Assembly (NCBI RefSeq): GCF_001542625.1
Contig: NZ_CP016279.1
Coordinates: 2,728,001 to 2,792,000 of the forward strand
Length of the DNA stretch: 64,000 nt
Direction of reading: 5' to 3'
Origin: Streptomyces griseochromogenes
GTDB taxonomy: Bacteria > Actinomycetota > Actinomycetes > Streptomycetales > Streptomycetaceae
Below are positions 7,858 to 16,605 of this stretch, piece after piece. The translations under genes were made by a program, and so were the position numbers. The notes under the pieces are model-generated. The model was given only the letters and a program-made list of their open reading frames with translations. It searched no databases and had not been told where the DNA came from. Position 1 is the first letter of the stretch. The number at the start of each line of letters is the position of its first letter.

Positions 7858-8781
7858 ATGAAGACGACCGAGACCCCCGCCCCGCTGCCGGCCGAGTCCG
7901 GCGCGACCGTCTCCAAGATCGACGTGGCACCGCCGAAGCCCCCCGCGCGGAAGAAGGAGGGCGGCGTCCTCAACGTCTTCTCCCACGGGATGCTGATCCT
8001 GTGGGCGATCATGGTGGTCATGCCGCTGCTGTGGGCGGTGATGACGTCCTTCAAGGACGACAGCTCCATCTTCGGCTCGCCCTGGTCCCTGCCGGACAAG
8101 CTGCACTTCGACAACTGGTCGCGGGCCTGGACCCAGGCCAACATGGGCGACTACTTCCTGAACACGATCCTGGTGGTCGGCGGCTCGCTGATCGGCACCC
8201 TGGTCCTCGGGTCGATGGCCGCCTACGTGCTGGCCCGCTTCGACTTCCCCGGGAACCGCTTCATCTACTACCTCTTCGTCGGCGGCATGAGCTTCCCGAT
8301 CATGCTGGCGCTGGTCCCGCTGTTCTACGTCGTGAACAACATGGGACTGCTGAACACCATCCACGGCCTGATCCTGGTCTACATCGCCTACTCGCTGCCG
8401 TTCACGGTCTTCTTCCTGACCGCGTTCTTCCGCACCCTGCCCACCTCGGTGGCGGAAGCGGCCTTCGTCGACGGCGCCTCGCACACCCGTACGTTCTTCC
8501 AGATCATGCTGCCCATGGCCAAGCCGGGCTTGATCAGCGTGGGCATCTTCAACTTCCTGGGCCAGTGGAACCAGTACATGCTCCCCACGGTCCTCAACAC
8601 CGACCCCGACAAGCGCGTCCTCACCCAGGGCCTGGTCCAGCTGGCGGTCAGCCAGGGCTACAAGGGTGACTGGTCCGGCCTCTTCGCGGGCCTGGTGATG
8701 GCGATGCTGCCGGTGCTCGCGGCGTACATCGTCTTCCAGCGCCAGGTGGTCGCGGGCCTGACGGCGGGCGCGCTGAAGTAG
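7858..8781 (+). CDS. ngcG: NgcG-type sugar ABC transporter permease
   Basis: A 307-residue MalG-like permease. A proline-rich cytoplasmic N-terminus of about 35 residues precedes six predicted helices, and the EAA loop reads EAAFVDGASHTRTFFQIMLP. It begins four bases after ngcF stops and is the last gene of ngcEFG. It ends convergently, only 6 bases from the minus-strand gene that follows. Confidence 0.88.
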   Translation: MKTTETPAPLPAESGATVSKIDVAPPKPPARKKEGGVLNVFSHGMLILWAIMVVMPLLWAVMTSFKDDSSIFGSPWSLPDKLHFDNWSRAWTQANMGDYFLNTILVVGGSLIGTLVLGSMAAYVLARFDFPGNRFIYYLFVGGMSFPIMLALVPLFYVVNNMGLLNTIHGLILVYIAYSLPFTVFFLTAFFRTLPTSVAEAAFVDGASHTRTFFQIMLPMAKPGLISVGIFNFLGQWNQYMLPTVLNTDPDKRVLTQGLVQLAVSQGYKGDWSGLFAGLVMAMLPVLAAYIVFQRQVVAGLTAGALK

Positions 8782-8787
8782 CGGACC

Positions 8788-9108
8788 TCACGAGCGCGCC
8801 CAGGTCAGCTGTGCCTCACTCAGCGGGGGAGTGAAGCCTGCCGGGAACATCAGCATGCGCGGGTCCGGCAAGAAGTTCTCGGGCCCGTGCTCCCGGCAGT
8901 GCAGGGCGATCAGATGGGCGCCGTCCCCGCAGGCCTCGTGCCGGTAGGGGCGCTCGTGCGTCCGGCAGAAGTACCAGAACACCGAGCAGTCGTCCGCGTC
9001 GGCCGGCTCGTGGAAGCCGGGATCGCGGACGATCACGGTCACCGGCTCCTGCCGGTTGAACCGGGGGGCGGGCCGGGGGTCGCGCCAGAGCAGTCGGGGC
9101 GGGAGCAC
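8788..9108 (-). CDS. Small hypothetical protein rich in Cys and His
   Basis: About 106 residues from the GTG at 9108; an upstream in-frame start at 9216 would add a low-complexity basic leader. No family recognised. The central part (CSVFWYFCRTHERPYRHEAC, then HLIALHCREH) has four Cys and several His and could bind metal. No export signal. It is convergent with ngcG. The start is uncertain and the gene call rests on codon bias and the non-repetitive protein sequence. Confidence 0.5.
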   Translation of the reverse strand: MLPPRLLWRDPRPAPRFNRQEPVTVIVRDPGFHEPADADDCSVFWYFCRTHERPYRHEACGDGAHLIALHCREHGPENFLPDPRMLMFPAGFTPPLSEAQLTWARS

Positions 9109-9571
9109 ATGGCCGATCCTGCCCGAGCGCCGGACCCCGCTCCAGCCCTTTACCGAGGCACCACCACCTCGGCCGTTCACCGGGGCTCTGCCCCGGCACC
9201 CGGTGCTGCTTCGCACCTGCGATCCGCTTCAAGGGCTCCGGACTCGTTCACGACCGGGTGATGCCGGCCCCGGATTCCGCGGGTGAACGATCCGTCGGCC
9301 CCTGCGCGACAACTCTGCCGCACCCCTCGATCCCCGCCCGGAAACCCGGCCGGCGCGCGCTTCCGCCCTGCTCGGGGTGGCTTTCACATGTCCGCGAGGT
9401 GTCCGACGCGGACCACGGAAGTGACAGCGATTTCCGTCAAGGACTTGACTGCGGTAACCCGTACAGCCGAGCTTGGAGTTCATAACTTGTAAGTGGCCCG
9501 GTTCCGCAGATGTGACCTGGGCCACGGGCGGCACTGGGGCCGCCCGGCCGATGGCGGGAGTGGATGGGTCG
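9109..9571. other. Intergenic region upstream of the ROK regulator gene
   Basis: About 460 bases. The left half is GC-rich with no clear element. The right half, from about 9400, is less GC-rich and holds the inverted repeat 9436-9449, a TTGACT hexamer inside it, and the AT-rich patch GTTCATAACTTGTAAG near 9478-9493. The promoter of the ROK gene most likely lies there. Confidence 0.5.
9436..9449. promoter_or_regulatory. Inverted repeat GTCAAG-GA-CTTGAC upstream of the ROK gene
   Basis: A perfect 6-2-6 inverted repeat about 120 bases before the chosen start. The right arm overlaps TTGACT, a -35-like hexamer. It shares the CTTGAC half with the motif upstream of the xylF-type gene (10818-10830), which suggests autoregulation by the ROK protein. 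Confidence 0.45.
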
Positions 9572-10783
9572 ATGGAGACTCCGGGGTCGCAGTCGTCGCT
9601 GCACCGAGCCAACCTGGAACGAGTCGTACGGGCCGTGCGGCTGGCGGGGTCGCTCACGCAGGCGGAGATCGCGCGCACGACCGGCCTGTCCGCCGCGACG
9701 GTCTCGAACATCGTGCGGGAGCTCAAGGACGGCGGAACCGTCGAGGTCACGCCCACCTCGGCCGGCGGCCGACGGGCCCGCAGCGTGTCGCTGAGCGGGG
9801 ACGCCGGGATTGTCATCGGCGTCGACTTCGGGCACACCCACCTGCGCGTCGCGATCGGGAACCTCGCGCACCAGGTGCTGGCCGAGGAATCCGAGCCGCT
9901 GGACGTCGACGCCTCCTCCACGCAGGGCTTCGACCGGGCGGAGGAGCTGGTCAACCGCCTGATCGCGGCAACCGGCGTCGACCGGTCCAAGGTGGCCGGC
10001 GTCGGGCTCGGCGTGCCCGGCCCGATCGACGTGGAGTCCGGGACCCTCGGGTCCACCGCGATCCTGCCCGGCTGGGGCGGCACCAAGCCCGCCGAGGAGC
10101 TGCGCGAGCGCCTCGGCGTGCCCGTCCACGTGGACAACGACGCCAACCTCGGCGCCCTCGGCGAGCTGGTCTGGGGCAGCGGCAAGGGCGTCCGTGACCT
10201 CGCCTACATCAAGGTCGCCAGCGGTGTCGGCGCCGGCCTGGTGATCGACGGGAAGATCTATCGCGGTCCCGGCGGCACCGCGGGTGAAATCGGGCATATT
10301 ACACTCGACGAATCCGGCCCGGTCTGCCGTTGCGGCAACCGCGGCTGCCTGGAGACCTTCACGGCCGCGCGCTATGTGCTCCCGCTGCTCCAGCCCAGCC
10401 ATGGCGCCGATCTGACGATGGAAGGCGTCGTGCGGCTGGCCAGGGACGGAGACCCGGGCTGTCGTCGGGTGATCGCCGATGTCGGCCGCCATATCGGCAG
10501 TGGAGTGGCCAATCTCTGCAACCTTCTGAACCCGAGCCGGGTGGTCCTGGGCGGTGATCTCGCCGAGGCCGGAGAGCTCGTTCTCGGGCCCATCAGGGAG
10601 TCCGTCGGCCGCTACGCCATTCCCAGTGCGGCGCGCCAACTGTCCGTTCTCCCGGGGGCACTTGGCGGCCGTGCGGAGGTGCTCGGAGCGCTGGCTCTCG
10701 CCCTCAGCGAGATGGGCGATTCGACCCTTCTGGACGGTTCTGTCACGGGCGTCCTGCCCGCGGCGGCGCCTGCCTTCACTTAG
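9572..10783 (+). CDS. rok7B7: ROK-family transcriptional regulator (Rok7B7-like)
   Basis: About 403 residues. The N-terminal winged helix-turn-helix (GSLTQAEIARTTGLSAATVS, about residues 30-50) is followed by a ROK sugar-sensing domain with the zinc motif CRCGNRGC and the DNDANL and GGTAGEIGH blocks. It sits directly before a xylFGH-type ABC operon and after ngcEFG, the place of Rok7B7 in S. coelicolor. There it controls the adjacent ABC operon and affects carbon repression and antibiotics. ATG 9572 is preceded by GGAG at a rather long distance; GTG 9560 and ATG 9551 are in-frame alternatives. Confidence 0.85.
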   Translation: METPGSQSSLHRANLERVVRAVRLAGSLTQAEIARTTGLSAATVSNIVRELKDGGTVEVTPTSAGGRRARSVSLSGDAGIVIGVDFGHTHLRVAIGNLAHQVLAEESEPLDVDASSTQGFDRAEELVNRLIAATGVDRSKVAGVGLGVPGPIDVESGTLGSTAILPGWGGTKPAEELRERLGVPVHVDNDANLGALGELVWGSGKGVRDLAYIKVASGVGAGLVIDGKIYRGPGGTAGEIGHITLDESGPVCRCGNRGCLETFTAARYVLPLLQPSHGADLTMEGVVRLARDGDPGCRRVIADVGRHIGSGVANLCNLLNPSRVVLGGDLAEAGELVLGPIRESVGRYAIPSAARQLSVLPGALGGRAEVLGALALALSEMGDSTLLDGSVTGVLPAAAPAFT

Positions 10784-10785
10784 AG

Positions 10786-10812
10786 AACGGATGGCACCGT
10801 TGCCATCTCGTT
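10786..10812 (+). terminator. Hairpin terminator after the ROK gene
   Basis: GATGGCA-CCGT-TGCCATC is a perfect 7-bp stem, extended by AACG/CGTT outside. It begins three bases after the ROK stop codon and separates it from the ABC operon. Confidence 0.65.
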
Positions 10813-10817
10813 AAGGA

Positions 10818-10830
10818 TTTACTTCTTGAC
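10818..10830 (+). promoter_or_regulatory. Putative Rok7B7-binding motif upstream of the xylF-type gene
   Basis: TTTACTTCTTGAC fits the Rok7B7 consensus I recall as TTKAMKHSTTSAV at every position. It is 75 bases before the start of the substrate-binding protein gene. TTGACG within it may also be a -35 box. The consensus is from memory and needs checking. Confidence 0.5.
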
Positions 10831-10904
10831 GTCGCACGTGTGGCCGAGTTGACTTCCAGCCACCTCGGCCGCAACGACGCGGCCTCGTCAGGGAGGTTTC
10901 TAGA

Positions 10905-12020
10905 GTGAACACGCGCATGCGTCGTGCCGCCGTCGTCGTTGCCGCTGGTGCGATGGCAGTCTCGCTGGCCGCCTGTGGCAGTGCCAAGGAGTCCAAGGGT
11001 GGCGACAGCTCTTCCTCGGCGTCCGCCAAGAAGGGCGACAACATCAAGGTCGGCCTCCTCCTTCCGGAGAACAAGACCGCCCGTTACGAGAAGTTCGACC
11101 GCCCGCTGATCGAGAAGAAGATCAAGGAGCTGACGAACGGCAAGGCGACGATCCAGTACAACAACGCCCGCCAGGACGCGAACCTGCAGGCCCAGCAGGT
11201 CGACACCATGATCACCAACAAGGTGGACGTCCTGATCGTGGACGCGGTCGACGCCAAGGCCATTCAGAACTCGGTTCAGAAGGCCAAGGACGCCGGTATC
11301 AAGGTCGTCGCCTACGACCGTCTGGCCGAGGGACCGATCAGCGCCTACACCTCGTTCGACAACGAGGAGGTCGGCAAGACCCAGGGCGAGGCCCTGCTGA
11401 AGGCGCTGGGCAGCAAGGCCGCCAAGTCTTCCAAGATCGTCATGGTGAACGGCTCGGTGACCGACCCGAACGCCGCCCAGTTCAAGAAGGGCGCGCACTC
11501 GGTCCTCGACAGCAAGGTCACCGTCGCCAAGGAGTACGACACCAAGGAGTGGTCGCCGGACAACGCCAACTCCGAGATGGAGGCGGCGATCTCCGCGGTC
11601 GGCAAGGACAAGATCGCGGGTGTCTACTCCGCCAACGACGGCATGGCCGGCGGTATCATCACCGCCCTCAAGGCCGCGGGCATCAACGTCCCGGTGACCG
11701 GCCAGGACGCCGAGCTGGCCGGTGTGCAGCGCATCGTCGCCGGTGACCAGTACATGAGCGTCTACAAGCCGTACGCCCCCGAGGCCGAAGCCGCCGCCAC
11801 GATGGCCGTGTACCTCGCCCAGGGCAAGTCGCTGGACTCCGTCGCCAAGGACAAGGTCTCCTCCGGCTCCCAGAAGGACGTCCCGTCGGTCCTGGTCCCC
11901 GTCACCGCGCTGACCAAGGACAACATCAAGGACACCGTCATCAAGGACGGCGTCTACACCACCGCCGAGATCTGCACGGGCAAGTACAAGTCCGCCTGTG
12001 ACAAGATCGGCCTCAAGTAA
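10905..12020 (+). CDS. xylF: Monosaccharide ABC transporter substrate-binding lipoprotein (XylF-like)
   Basis: A 371-residue periplasmic-binding-protein (type 1, ribose/xylose class) lipoprotein. The signal peptide ends in the lipobox LAAC with Cys24, followed by a Ser-rich linker. It contains DGMAGGIITALKAAGI and GQDAELAGVQRIVAGDQYMS, typical of xylose/ribose binders. The GTG at 10905 is preceded by GGGAGG. It is the first gene of an operon with the ATPase and permease. In S. coelicolor the corresponding operon is Rok7B7-controlled and linked to xylose. The substrate here is inferred. Confidence 0.87.
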   Translation: MNTRMRRAAVVVAAGAMAVSLAACGSAKESKGGDSSSSASAKKGDNIKVGLLLPENKTARYEKFDRPLIEKKIKELTNGKATIQYNNARQDANLQAQQVDTMITNKVDVLIVDAVDAKAIQNSVQKAKDAGIKVVAYDRLAEGPISAYTSFDNEEVGKTQGEALLKALGSKAAKSSKIVMVNGSVTDPNAAQFKKGAHSVLDSKVTVAKEYDTKEWSPDNANSEMEAAISAVGKDKIAGVYSANDGMAGGIITALKAAGINVPVTGQDAELAGVQRIVAGDQYMSVYKPYAPEAEAAATMAVYLAQGKSLDSVAKDKVSSGSQKDVPSVLVPVTALTKDNIKDTVIKDGVYTTAEICTGKYKSACDKIGLK

Positions 12021-12034
12021 GCAGCGTCAAGTCC

Positions 12035-12077
12035 CTTCCCGTACACGGGCGTTCGTCCTTGAATGCCCGTAGGGAAG
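12035..12077 (+). terminator. Intercistronic hairpin between xylF-like and xylG-like genes
   Basis: CTTCCC (12035-12040) pairs with GGGAAG (12072-12077), and CGGGC (12046-12050) with GCCCG (12065-12069). Such hairpins after binding-protein genes often stabilise the upstream transcript or attenuate the downstream genes, giving more binding protein than transporter. Confidence 0.45.
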
Positions 12078-12216
12078 CCGACTGACGGCTCACAGTCTCC
12101 TCCGGCGCCCCGCGCATTCACACAGCCCCGCAAGCTCGGCGCGGGGCGCCGGACGGAACTTCCCCAAACTTCTGCACAACCTCCCGCCGGGTCAGGCGGC
12201 GAAGGAGATGGTTCAC

Positions 12217-12999
12217 GTGTCCGCTACGCCCGTGCTGGCGTTGCGCGGGGTCTCCAAGCGGTTCGGTGCCGTTCAGGCGCTCACCGACGTAGAGCTTGAG
12301 GTCCACGCCGGTGAGGTGGTCGCCCTGGTGGGCGACAACGGTGCCGGAAAGTCCACGCTGGTCAAGACGATCGCCGGCGTGCACCCCATCGACGAGGGCG
12401 CCATCGAATGGGATGGCAAGCCCGTGTCGATCAGCAGGCCGCACGACGCCCAGGCCCTGGGCATCGCGACGGTGTACCAGGACCTCGCGCTGTGCGACAA
12501 CATCGACGTCGTCGGCAACCTGTTCCTCGGCCGTGAGCTGAGGAAGTGGGGCGTCCTGGACGAGGTCGAGATGGAGCGCCGCGCCCGCGAGCTGCTGACC
12601 ACGCTCTCGATCCGCATCCCGAGCGTCCGCATCCCGATCGCCTCGCTCTCCGGCGGTCAGCGCCAGACCGTGGCCATCGCCCGTTCGATGCTCGGCGACC
12701 CCAAGCTGGTCATCCTGGACGAGCCCACCGCCGCCCTCGGCGTCGAGCAGACCGCCCAGGTCCTCGACCTCGTGGAGCGCCTGCGCGAGCGCGGTCACGC
12801 CGTCATCCTCATCAGCCACAACATGGCGGACGTGAAGGCGGTGGCCGACAAGGTCGCCGTGCTGCGCCTCGGCCGCAACAACGGCGTCTTCGAGGTCAAG
12901 ACGACCTCGCAGGAGGAGATCATCTCCGCCATCACGGGCGCCACCGACAACGCCGTGACCCGCCGTGCGGCGCGCACGTCCGGGGAGGTTTCCAAGTGA
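12217..12999 (+). CDS. xylG: Sugar ABC transporter ATP-binding protein (XylG-like, single domain)
   Basis: 260 residues with Walker A GDNGAGKST, signature LSGGQRQ, Walker B LVILDEP and switch His (SHNMADVK). The carbohydrate-importer CUT2 ATPases usually have two fused domains of about 500 residues; this is a one-domain form that would dimerise. The GTG at 12217 was chosen because AAGGAG lies nine bases upstream; ATG 12208 would be too close to it. Confidence 0.9.
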   Translation: MSATPVLALRGVSKRFGAVQALTDVELEVHAGEVVALVGDNGAGKSTLVKTIAGVHPIDEGAIEWDGKPVSISRPHDAQALGIATVYQDLALCDNIDVVGNLFLGRELRKWGVLDEVEMERRARELLTTLSIRIPSVRIPIASLSGGQRQTVAIARSMLGDPKLVILDEPTAALGVEQTAQVLDLVERLRERGHAVILISHNMADVKAVADKVAVLRLGRNNGVFEVKTTSQEEIISAITGATDNAVTRRAARTSGEVSK

Positions 13000-14312
13000 G
13001 CATCGACAAGACTTCCGCGAACCTCGACAAGTCCTCCGAGGCTCCCGAGGCCTCCAAGGACGTCGTGAACCCCGAGGCCGCGGCCGCCGCGGTCACCGCG
13101 GTCGACCCGCGCCTGCTGGTGCAGGAAGAGGGTCTGCTCGGCTACTGGACCGAGTTCAAGCGCAAGATGAAGGCCGGCGAGCTGGGCTCCCTCCCGGTCG
13201 TCCTGGGCCTCGCGATCATCTGCATCATCTTCCAGGTCCTGAACTCCAACTTCCTGTCCGCGCAGAACATCAACGACATCACGATCACGATGGTCGGCAC
13301 GGGCATGATCTCGGTCGGCATCGTCTTCGTGCTGCTGCTCGGCGAGATCGACCTGTCGGTCGGCTCGGTCAGCGGCGCGGCCAGCGCCCTCGCGGGCGTC
13401 CTCGCGGTGAACCAGGGCTGGCCCGAGTGGGCGGCCGTGCTCGTCGCCATCGTCGCCGGTCTCGCCATCGGCGCGCTGCACGGCTTCTTCTTCGCGGTGC
13501 TCGGCGCCCCCGCCTTCGCCGTGACGCTGGCCGGTCTGCTGTTCTGGCTGGGCTTCATGCTGAAGGTGCTGGGCGAGGACGGCACGATCAACCTCGACAG
13601 CGACGGTCTGATCGGCAAGCTGACCACGTACTACTTCTCGGACGTGGCCGCCGCCTACGGACTCGCGGTCGTCGTGGTCGCCCTCTTCTTCGTCTCCTCC
13701 TTCCTCGGCAACCGGCGCCGGGAGGCCGCGGGCGTCCCGTCCCGGCCGCTGAGCGACACGGTCCTGCGCACCGTGCTGCTCGCCGTGGTCGCCTTCGCCG
13801 CGGCCTACATGTACAACCAGTACAAGGGCCTGCCGCTGGCCACCGTGATCTTCCTCGGGTTCCTGGTGGGCACCGACTTCTTGCTGCGCCGTACCTCCTA
13901 CGGCCGCAAGATCTTCGCGCTCGGCGGCAGCGTGGAGGCCTCCCGGCGTGCGGGCATCAACGTCACGGCGGTGCGGATCTCCGTGTTCGCCATCTCCGGT
14001 GGCTTCGCGGCGATCGGCGGTCTGTTCCTGGCCTCGAAGATCGCCTCCGCCAACCAGAGCGCCGGTACCGGTGACCTGCTGATGAACGCGATCGCCGCGG
14101 CCGTCATCGGTGGTACGTCGCTGTTCGGCGGGCGTGGCCGCACCTGGAACGCGCTGCTGGGTGTGCTGGTGATCGTGTCCATCCAGTACGGTCTGCAGCT
14201 GGAGTCCATCGCGGAGCCGGTGAAGTACATGATCACCGCGGCGGTTCTGCTGACCACCGTGGTCATCGACTCCATCACGCGCAAGACGCAGAAGACGGCG
14301 GGGCGTGCGTAA
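12996..14312 (+). CDS. xylH: Sugar ABC transporter permease (XylH-like)
   Basis: 438 residues, BPD_transp_2 family, with about ten to eleven membrane helices after a 60-residue charged cytoplasmic N-terminus. The family motif GEIDLSVGSV is at about residue 115. The GTG start overlaps the ATPase stop (GTGA), and GGGGAGG is the ribosome site, so the two are translationally coupled. It is the last gene of the operon. Confidence 0.9.
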   Translation: MSIDKTSANLDKSSEAPEASKDVVNPEAAAAAVTAVDPRLLVQEEGLLGYWTEFKRKMKAGELGSLPVVLGLAIICIIFQVLNSNFLSAQNINDITITMVGTGMISVGIVFVLLLGEIDLSVGSVSGAASALAGVLAVNQGWPEWAAVLVAIVAGLAIGALHGFFFAVLGAPAFAVTLAGLLFWLGFMLKVLGEDGTINLDSDGLIGKLTTYYFSDVAAAYGLAVVVVALFFVSSFLGNRRREAAGVPSRPLSDTVLRTVLLAVVAFAAAYMYNQYKGLPLATVIFLGFLVGTDFLLRRTSYGRKIFALGGSVEASRRAGINVTAVRISVFAISGGFAAIGGLFLASKIASANQSAGTGDLLMNAIAAAVIGGTSLFGGRGRTWNALLGVLVIVSIQYGLQLESIAEPVKYMITAAVLLTTVVIDSITRKTQKTAGRA

Positions 14313-14407
14313 CGCCTAGCCGCCGTGGGGGCGCGGGTGTGATTGCGGGTGCCGGTCCGTGTGGGCCGGCCGCGCAGTTCCCCGCGCCTCTTTCAGGTGG
14401 CTCATTC

Positions 14408-14434
14408 TGCCCGGTGCCTCAAAGGTGCCGGGCA
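14408..14434 (+). terminator. Terminator after the xylFGH-type operon
   Basis: TGCCCGG pairs with CCGGGCA around a TGCCTCAAAGGTG loop that can extend the stem by CC/GG. It lies about 95 bases after the permease stop. The short segment before it (near 14360-14385) contains the dispersed element CCGCGCAGTTCCCCGCGCC common in Streptomyces spacers. Confidence 0.5.
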
Positions 14435-14461
14435 CTGTCGTGTCCTACAAAGCCGGAACAT

Positions 14462-14467
14462 TAGACT
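14462..14467 (+). promoter_or_regulatory. Possible -10 box of dxs
   Basis: TAGACT matches the TAgnnT -10 of vegetative Streptomyces promoters, 50 bases before the dxs GTG. A clear -35 hexamer is not visible. Confidence 0.35.
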
Positions 14468-14516
14468 CGTCAAGCCCGGCAACAGCTCGATCAGCTCTAC
14501 TTGCAAGGAGGCACGG

Positions 14517-16454
14517 GTGCCGCTGCTGACCCGCATCAGGGGACCGCGCGATCTGGACCGGCTCAGCCTGGAGGAGCTGGAACAGCTGGCAGAGGAGATC
14601 CGGACCTTCCTCGTCGACGCCGTCGCCAAGACAGGCGGCCACCTCGGCCCCAACCTGGGCGTGGTCGAGCTCACCATCGCCCTGCACCGCGTCTTCGAGT
14701 CCCCGAAGGACAAGGTCCTGTGGGACACGGGGCACCAGTCGTACGTGCACAAGCTGCTCACCGGCCGGCAGGACTTCTCCAAGCTGAAGATGAAGGGCGG
14801 CCTGTCCGGCTACCCCTCGCAGGCCGAGTCCGAGCACGACGTCATCGAGAACAGCCACGCCTCCACGGTCCTCGGCTGGGCCGACGGCATCGCCAAGGCG
14901 AACCAGCTGAGGAAACGGGACAGCCACGTCGTCGCCGTCATCGGCGACGGTGCCCTGACCGGCGGCATGGCCTGGGAGGCGCTGAACAACATCGCCGAGG
15001 CCAAGGACCGCCCGCTCGTCATCGTCGTCAACGACAACGAGCGCTCCTACGCCCCGACGATCGGCGGACTCGCCAACCACCTGGCGACCCTGCGCACGAC
15101 CGACGGTTACGAGCGCTTCCTCGCCCGTACGAAGGACATCCTCGACCGCACCCCGGTCCTCGGGAAGCCGCTGTACGAGACCCTGCACGGCGCCAAGAAG
15201 GGGCTGAAGGACTTCATCGCGCCGCAGGGCATGTTCGAGGACCTGGGCCTGAAGTACGTCGGCCCCATCGACGGACATGACATCGAGGCGCTGGAGTCCG
15301 CGCTGGCGCGGGCCAAGCGGTTCGGCGGGCCGGTCATCGTGCACTGCCTGACCGAGAAGGGCCGCGGCTACCAGCCCGCCCTCCAGGACGAGGCCGACCG
15401 CTTCCACGGCATCGGTCCCATCCACCCCGACACGGGTGTGCCGGTCAAGGCCTCGGGCGCCGACTGGACCTCCGTCTTCGGCGACGAGATGGTCGAGCTG
15501 GGCAAGGAGCGCGAGGACATCGTGGCCATCACGGCGGCGATGCTGCAGCCCGTCGGCCTGAAGAAGTTCGCGGACACCTTCCCGGACCGGATCTACGACG
15601 TCGGCATCGCCGAGCAGCACGGCGCCGTCTCCGCGGCCGGTCTGGCCCACGCCGGTGTGCACCCGGTCTTCGCCGTCTACGCCACCTTCCTCAACCGCGC
15701 CTTCGACCAGGTCCTCATGGACGTGGCCCTGCACAAGTGCGGCGTGACCTTCGTGCTGGACCGGGCCGGCGTCACCGGCACCGACGGTGCCTCCCACAAC
15801 GGCATGTGGGACATGTCGATCCTGCAGGTCGTGCCCGGACTCCGGCTGGCCGCCCCGCGCGACGCCGACCAGGTGCGGGCGCAGCTGCGCGAGGCCGTCG
15901 CCGTCGACGACGCGCCGACCGTGGTGCGCTTCTCCAAGGGTGCCGTCGGCCCCGCCGTACCGGCCGTGGGCCGCGTCGGCGGCATGGACGTGCTGCGCGA
16001 GCCGGGCACCGACCGGCCGGACGTGTTGTTGGTCTCGGTGGGTGCCCTGGCCCCGATGTGCCTGGAGATCGCCGACCTGCTCGACAAGCAGGGCATCTCC
16101 ACCACCGTGGTCGACCCGCGCTGGGTCAAGCCCGTCGACGAGGCCATGGCCCCGCTCGCCGACCGGCACCGCGTCGTCGTCACCGTCGAGGACAACAGCC
16201 GCGTCGGCGGTGTCGGCTCGGCGATCGCCCAGGCGCTCAGGGACGCCGGTGTGGACGTGCCGCTGCGTGACTTCGGCATCCCGCCGCGCTTCCTCGACCA
16301 CGCCTCCCGCGCGGAGGTCATGGCCGAGATCGGGCTGACCGCGCCCGACATCGCCCGCCAGGTCACCGGCCTGGTGTCCAAACTGGACGGTCGTTTCGAG
16401 GACGCGGCCGACGCGGCCGACGCCGTGGACTCCGTCGAACCGGCGCGCGACTAG
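14517..16454 (+). CDS. dxs: 1-deoxy-D-xylulose-5-phosphate synthase
   Basis: 645 residues. It condenses pyruvate and glyceraldehyde 3-phosphate to DXP, the first step of the MEP isoprenoid pathway, with thiamine diphosphate. Visible motifs are GGHLGPNLG with His42, the ThDP-binding GDGALTGG...NN (from about residue 143), [15 protein letters not shown] (about 415) and a C-terminal transketolase domain. The GTG at 14517 follows AAGGAGG. The tail has a short Asp/Ala repeat ([10 protein letters not shown]). Full family length. Confidence 0.97.
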   Translation: MPLLTRIRGPRDLDRLSLEELEQLAEEIRTFLVDAVAKTGGHLGPNLGVVELTIALHRVFESPKDKVLWDTGHQSYVHKLLTGRQDFSKLKMKGGLSGYPSQAESEHDVIENSHASTVLGWADGIAKANQLRKRDSHVVAVIGDGALTGGMAWEALNNIAEAKDRPLVIVVNDNERSYAPTIGGLANHLATLRTTDGYERFLARTKDILDRTPVLGKPLYETLHGAKKGLKDFIAPQGMFEDLGLKYVGPIDGHDIEALESALARAKRFGGPVIVHCLTEKGRGYQPALQDEADRFHGIGPIHPDTGVPVKASGADWTSVFGDEMVELGKEREDIVAITAAMLQPVGLKKFADTFPDRIYDVGIAEQHGAVSAAGLAHAGVHPVFAVYATFLNRAFDQVLMDVALHKCGVTFVLDRAGVTGTDGASHNGMWDMSILQVVPGLRLAAPRDADQVRAQLREAVAVDDAPTVVRFSKGAVGPAVPAVGRVGGMDVLREPGTDRPDVLLVSVGALAPMCLEIADLLDKQGISTTVVDPRWVKPVDEAMAPLADRHRVVVTVEDNSRVGGVGSAIAQALRDAGVDVPLRDFGIPPRFLDHASRAEVMAEIGLTAPDIARQVTGLVSKLDGRFEDAADAADAVDSVEPARD

Positions 16455-16477
16455 GTACGCCCGGGAAAGCACCCGTA

Positions 16478-16517
16478 GGGCCGGTTTCGCCTCCTTCCCC
16501 GGTGGCGGAACCGGCCC
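16478..16517 (+). terminator. Strong hairpin terminator after dxs
   Basis: GGGCCGGTTTCGCC pairs with GGCGGAACCGGCCC (one mismatch/bulge) around a CTCCTTCCCCGGT loop, 24 bases after the stop codon. Confidence 0.75.
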
Positions 16518-16605
16518 GTCTGCGTGAACCTGCCTGTGCCGGGGCATACGCATCCCCAGCTCTCTCGATCATGTCGAGGACGACGAGCGTGTGGGAGGTA
16601 GGCCC

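Noticed and set aside
14445..16553. Long minus-strand frame across dxs
   Set aside because: Shadow of the dxs gene. It is high in His/Asp/Gly/Arg and has no start context.
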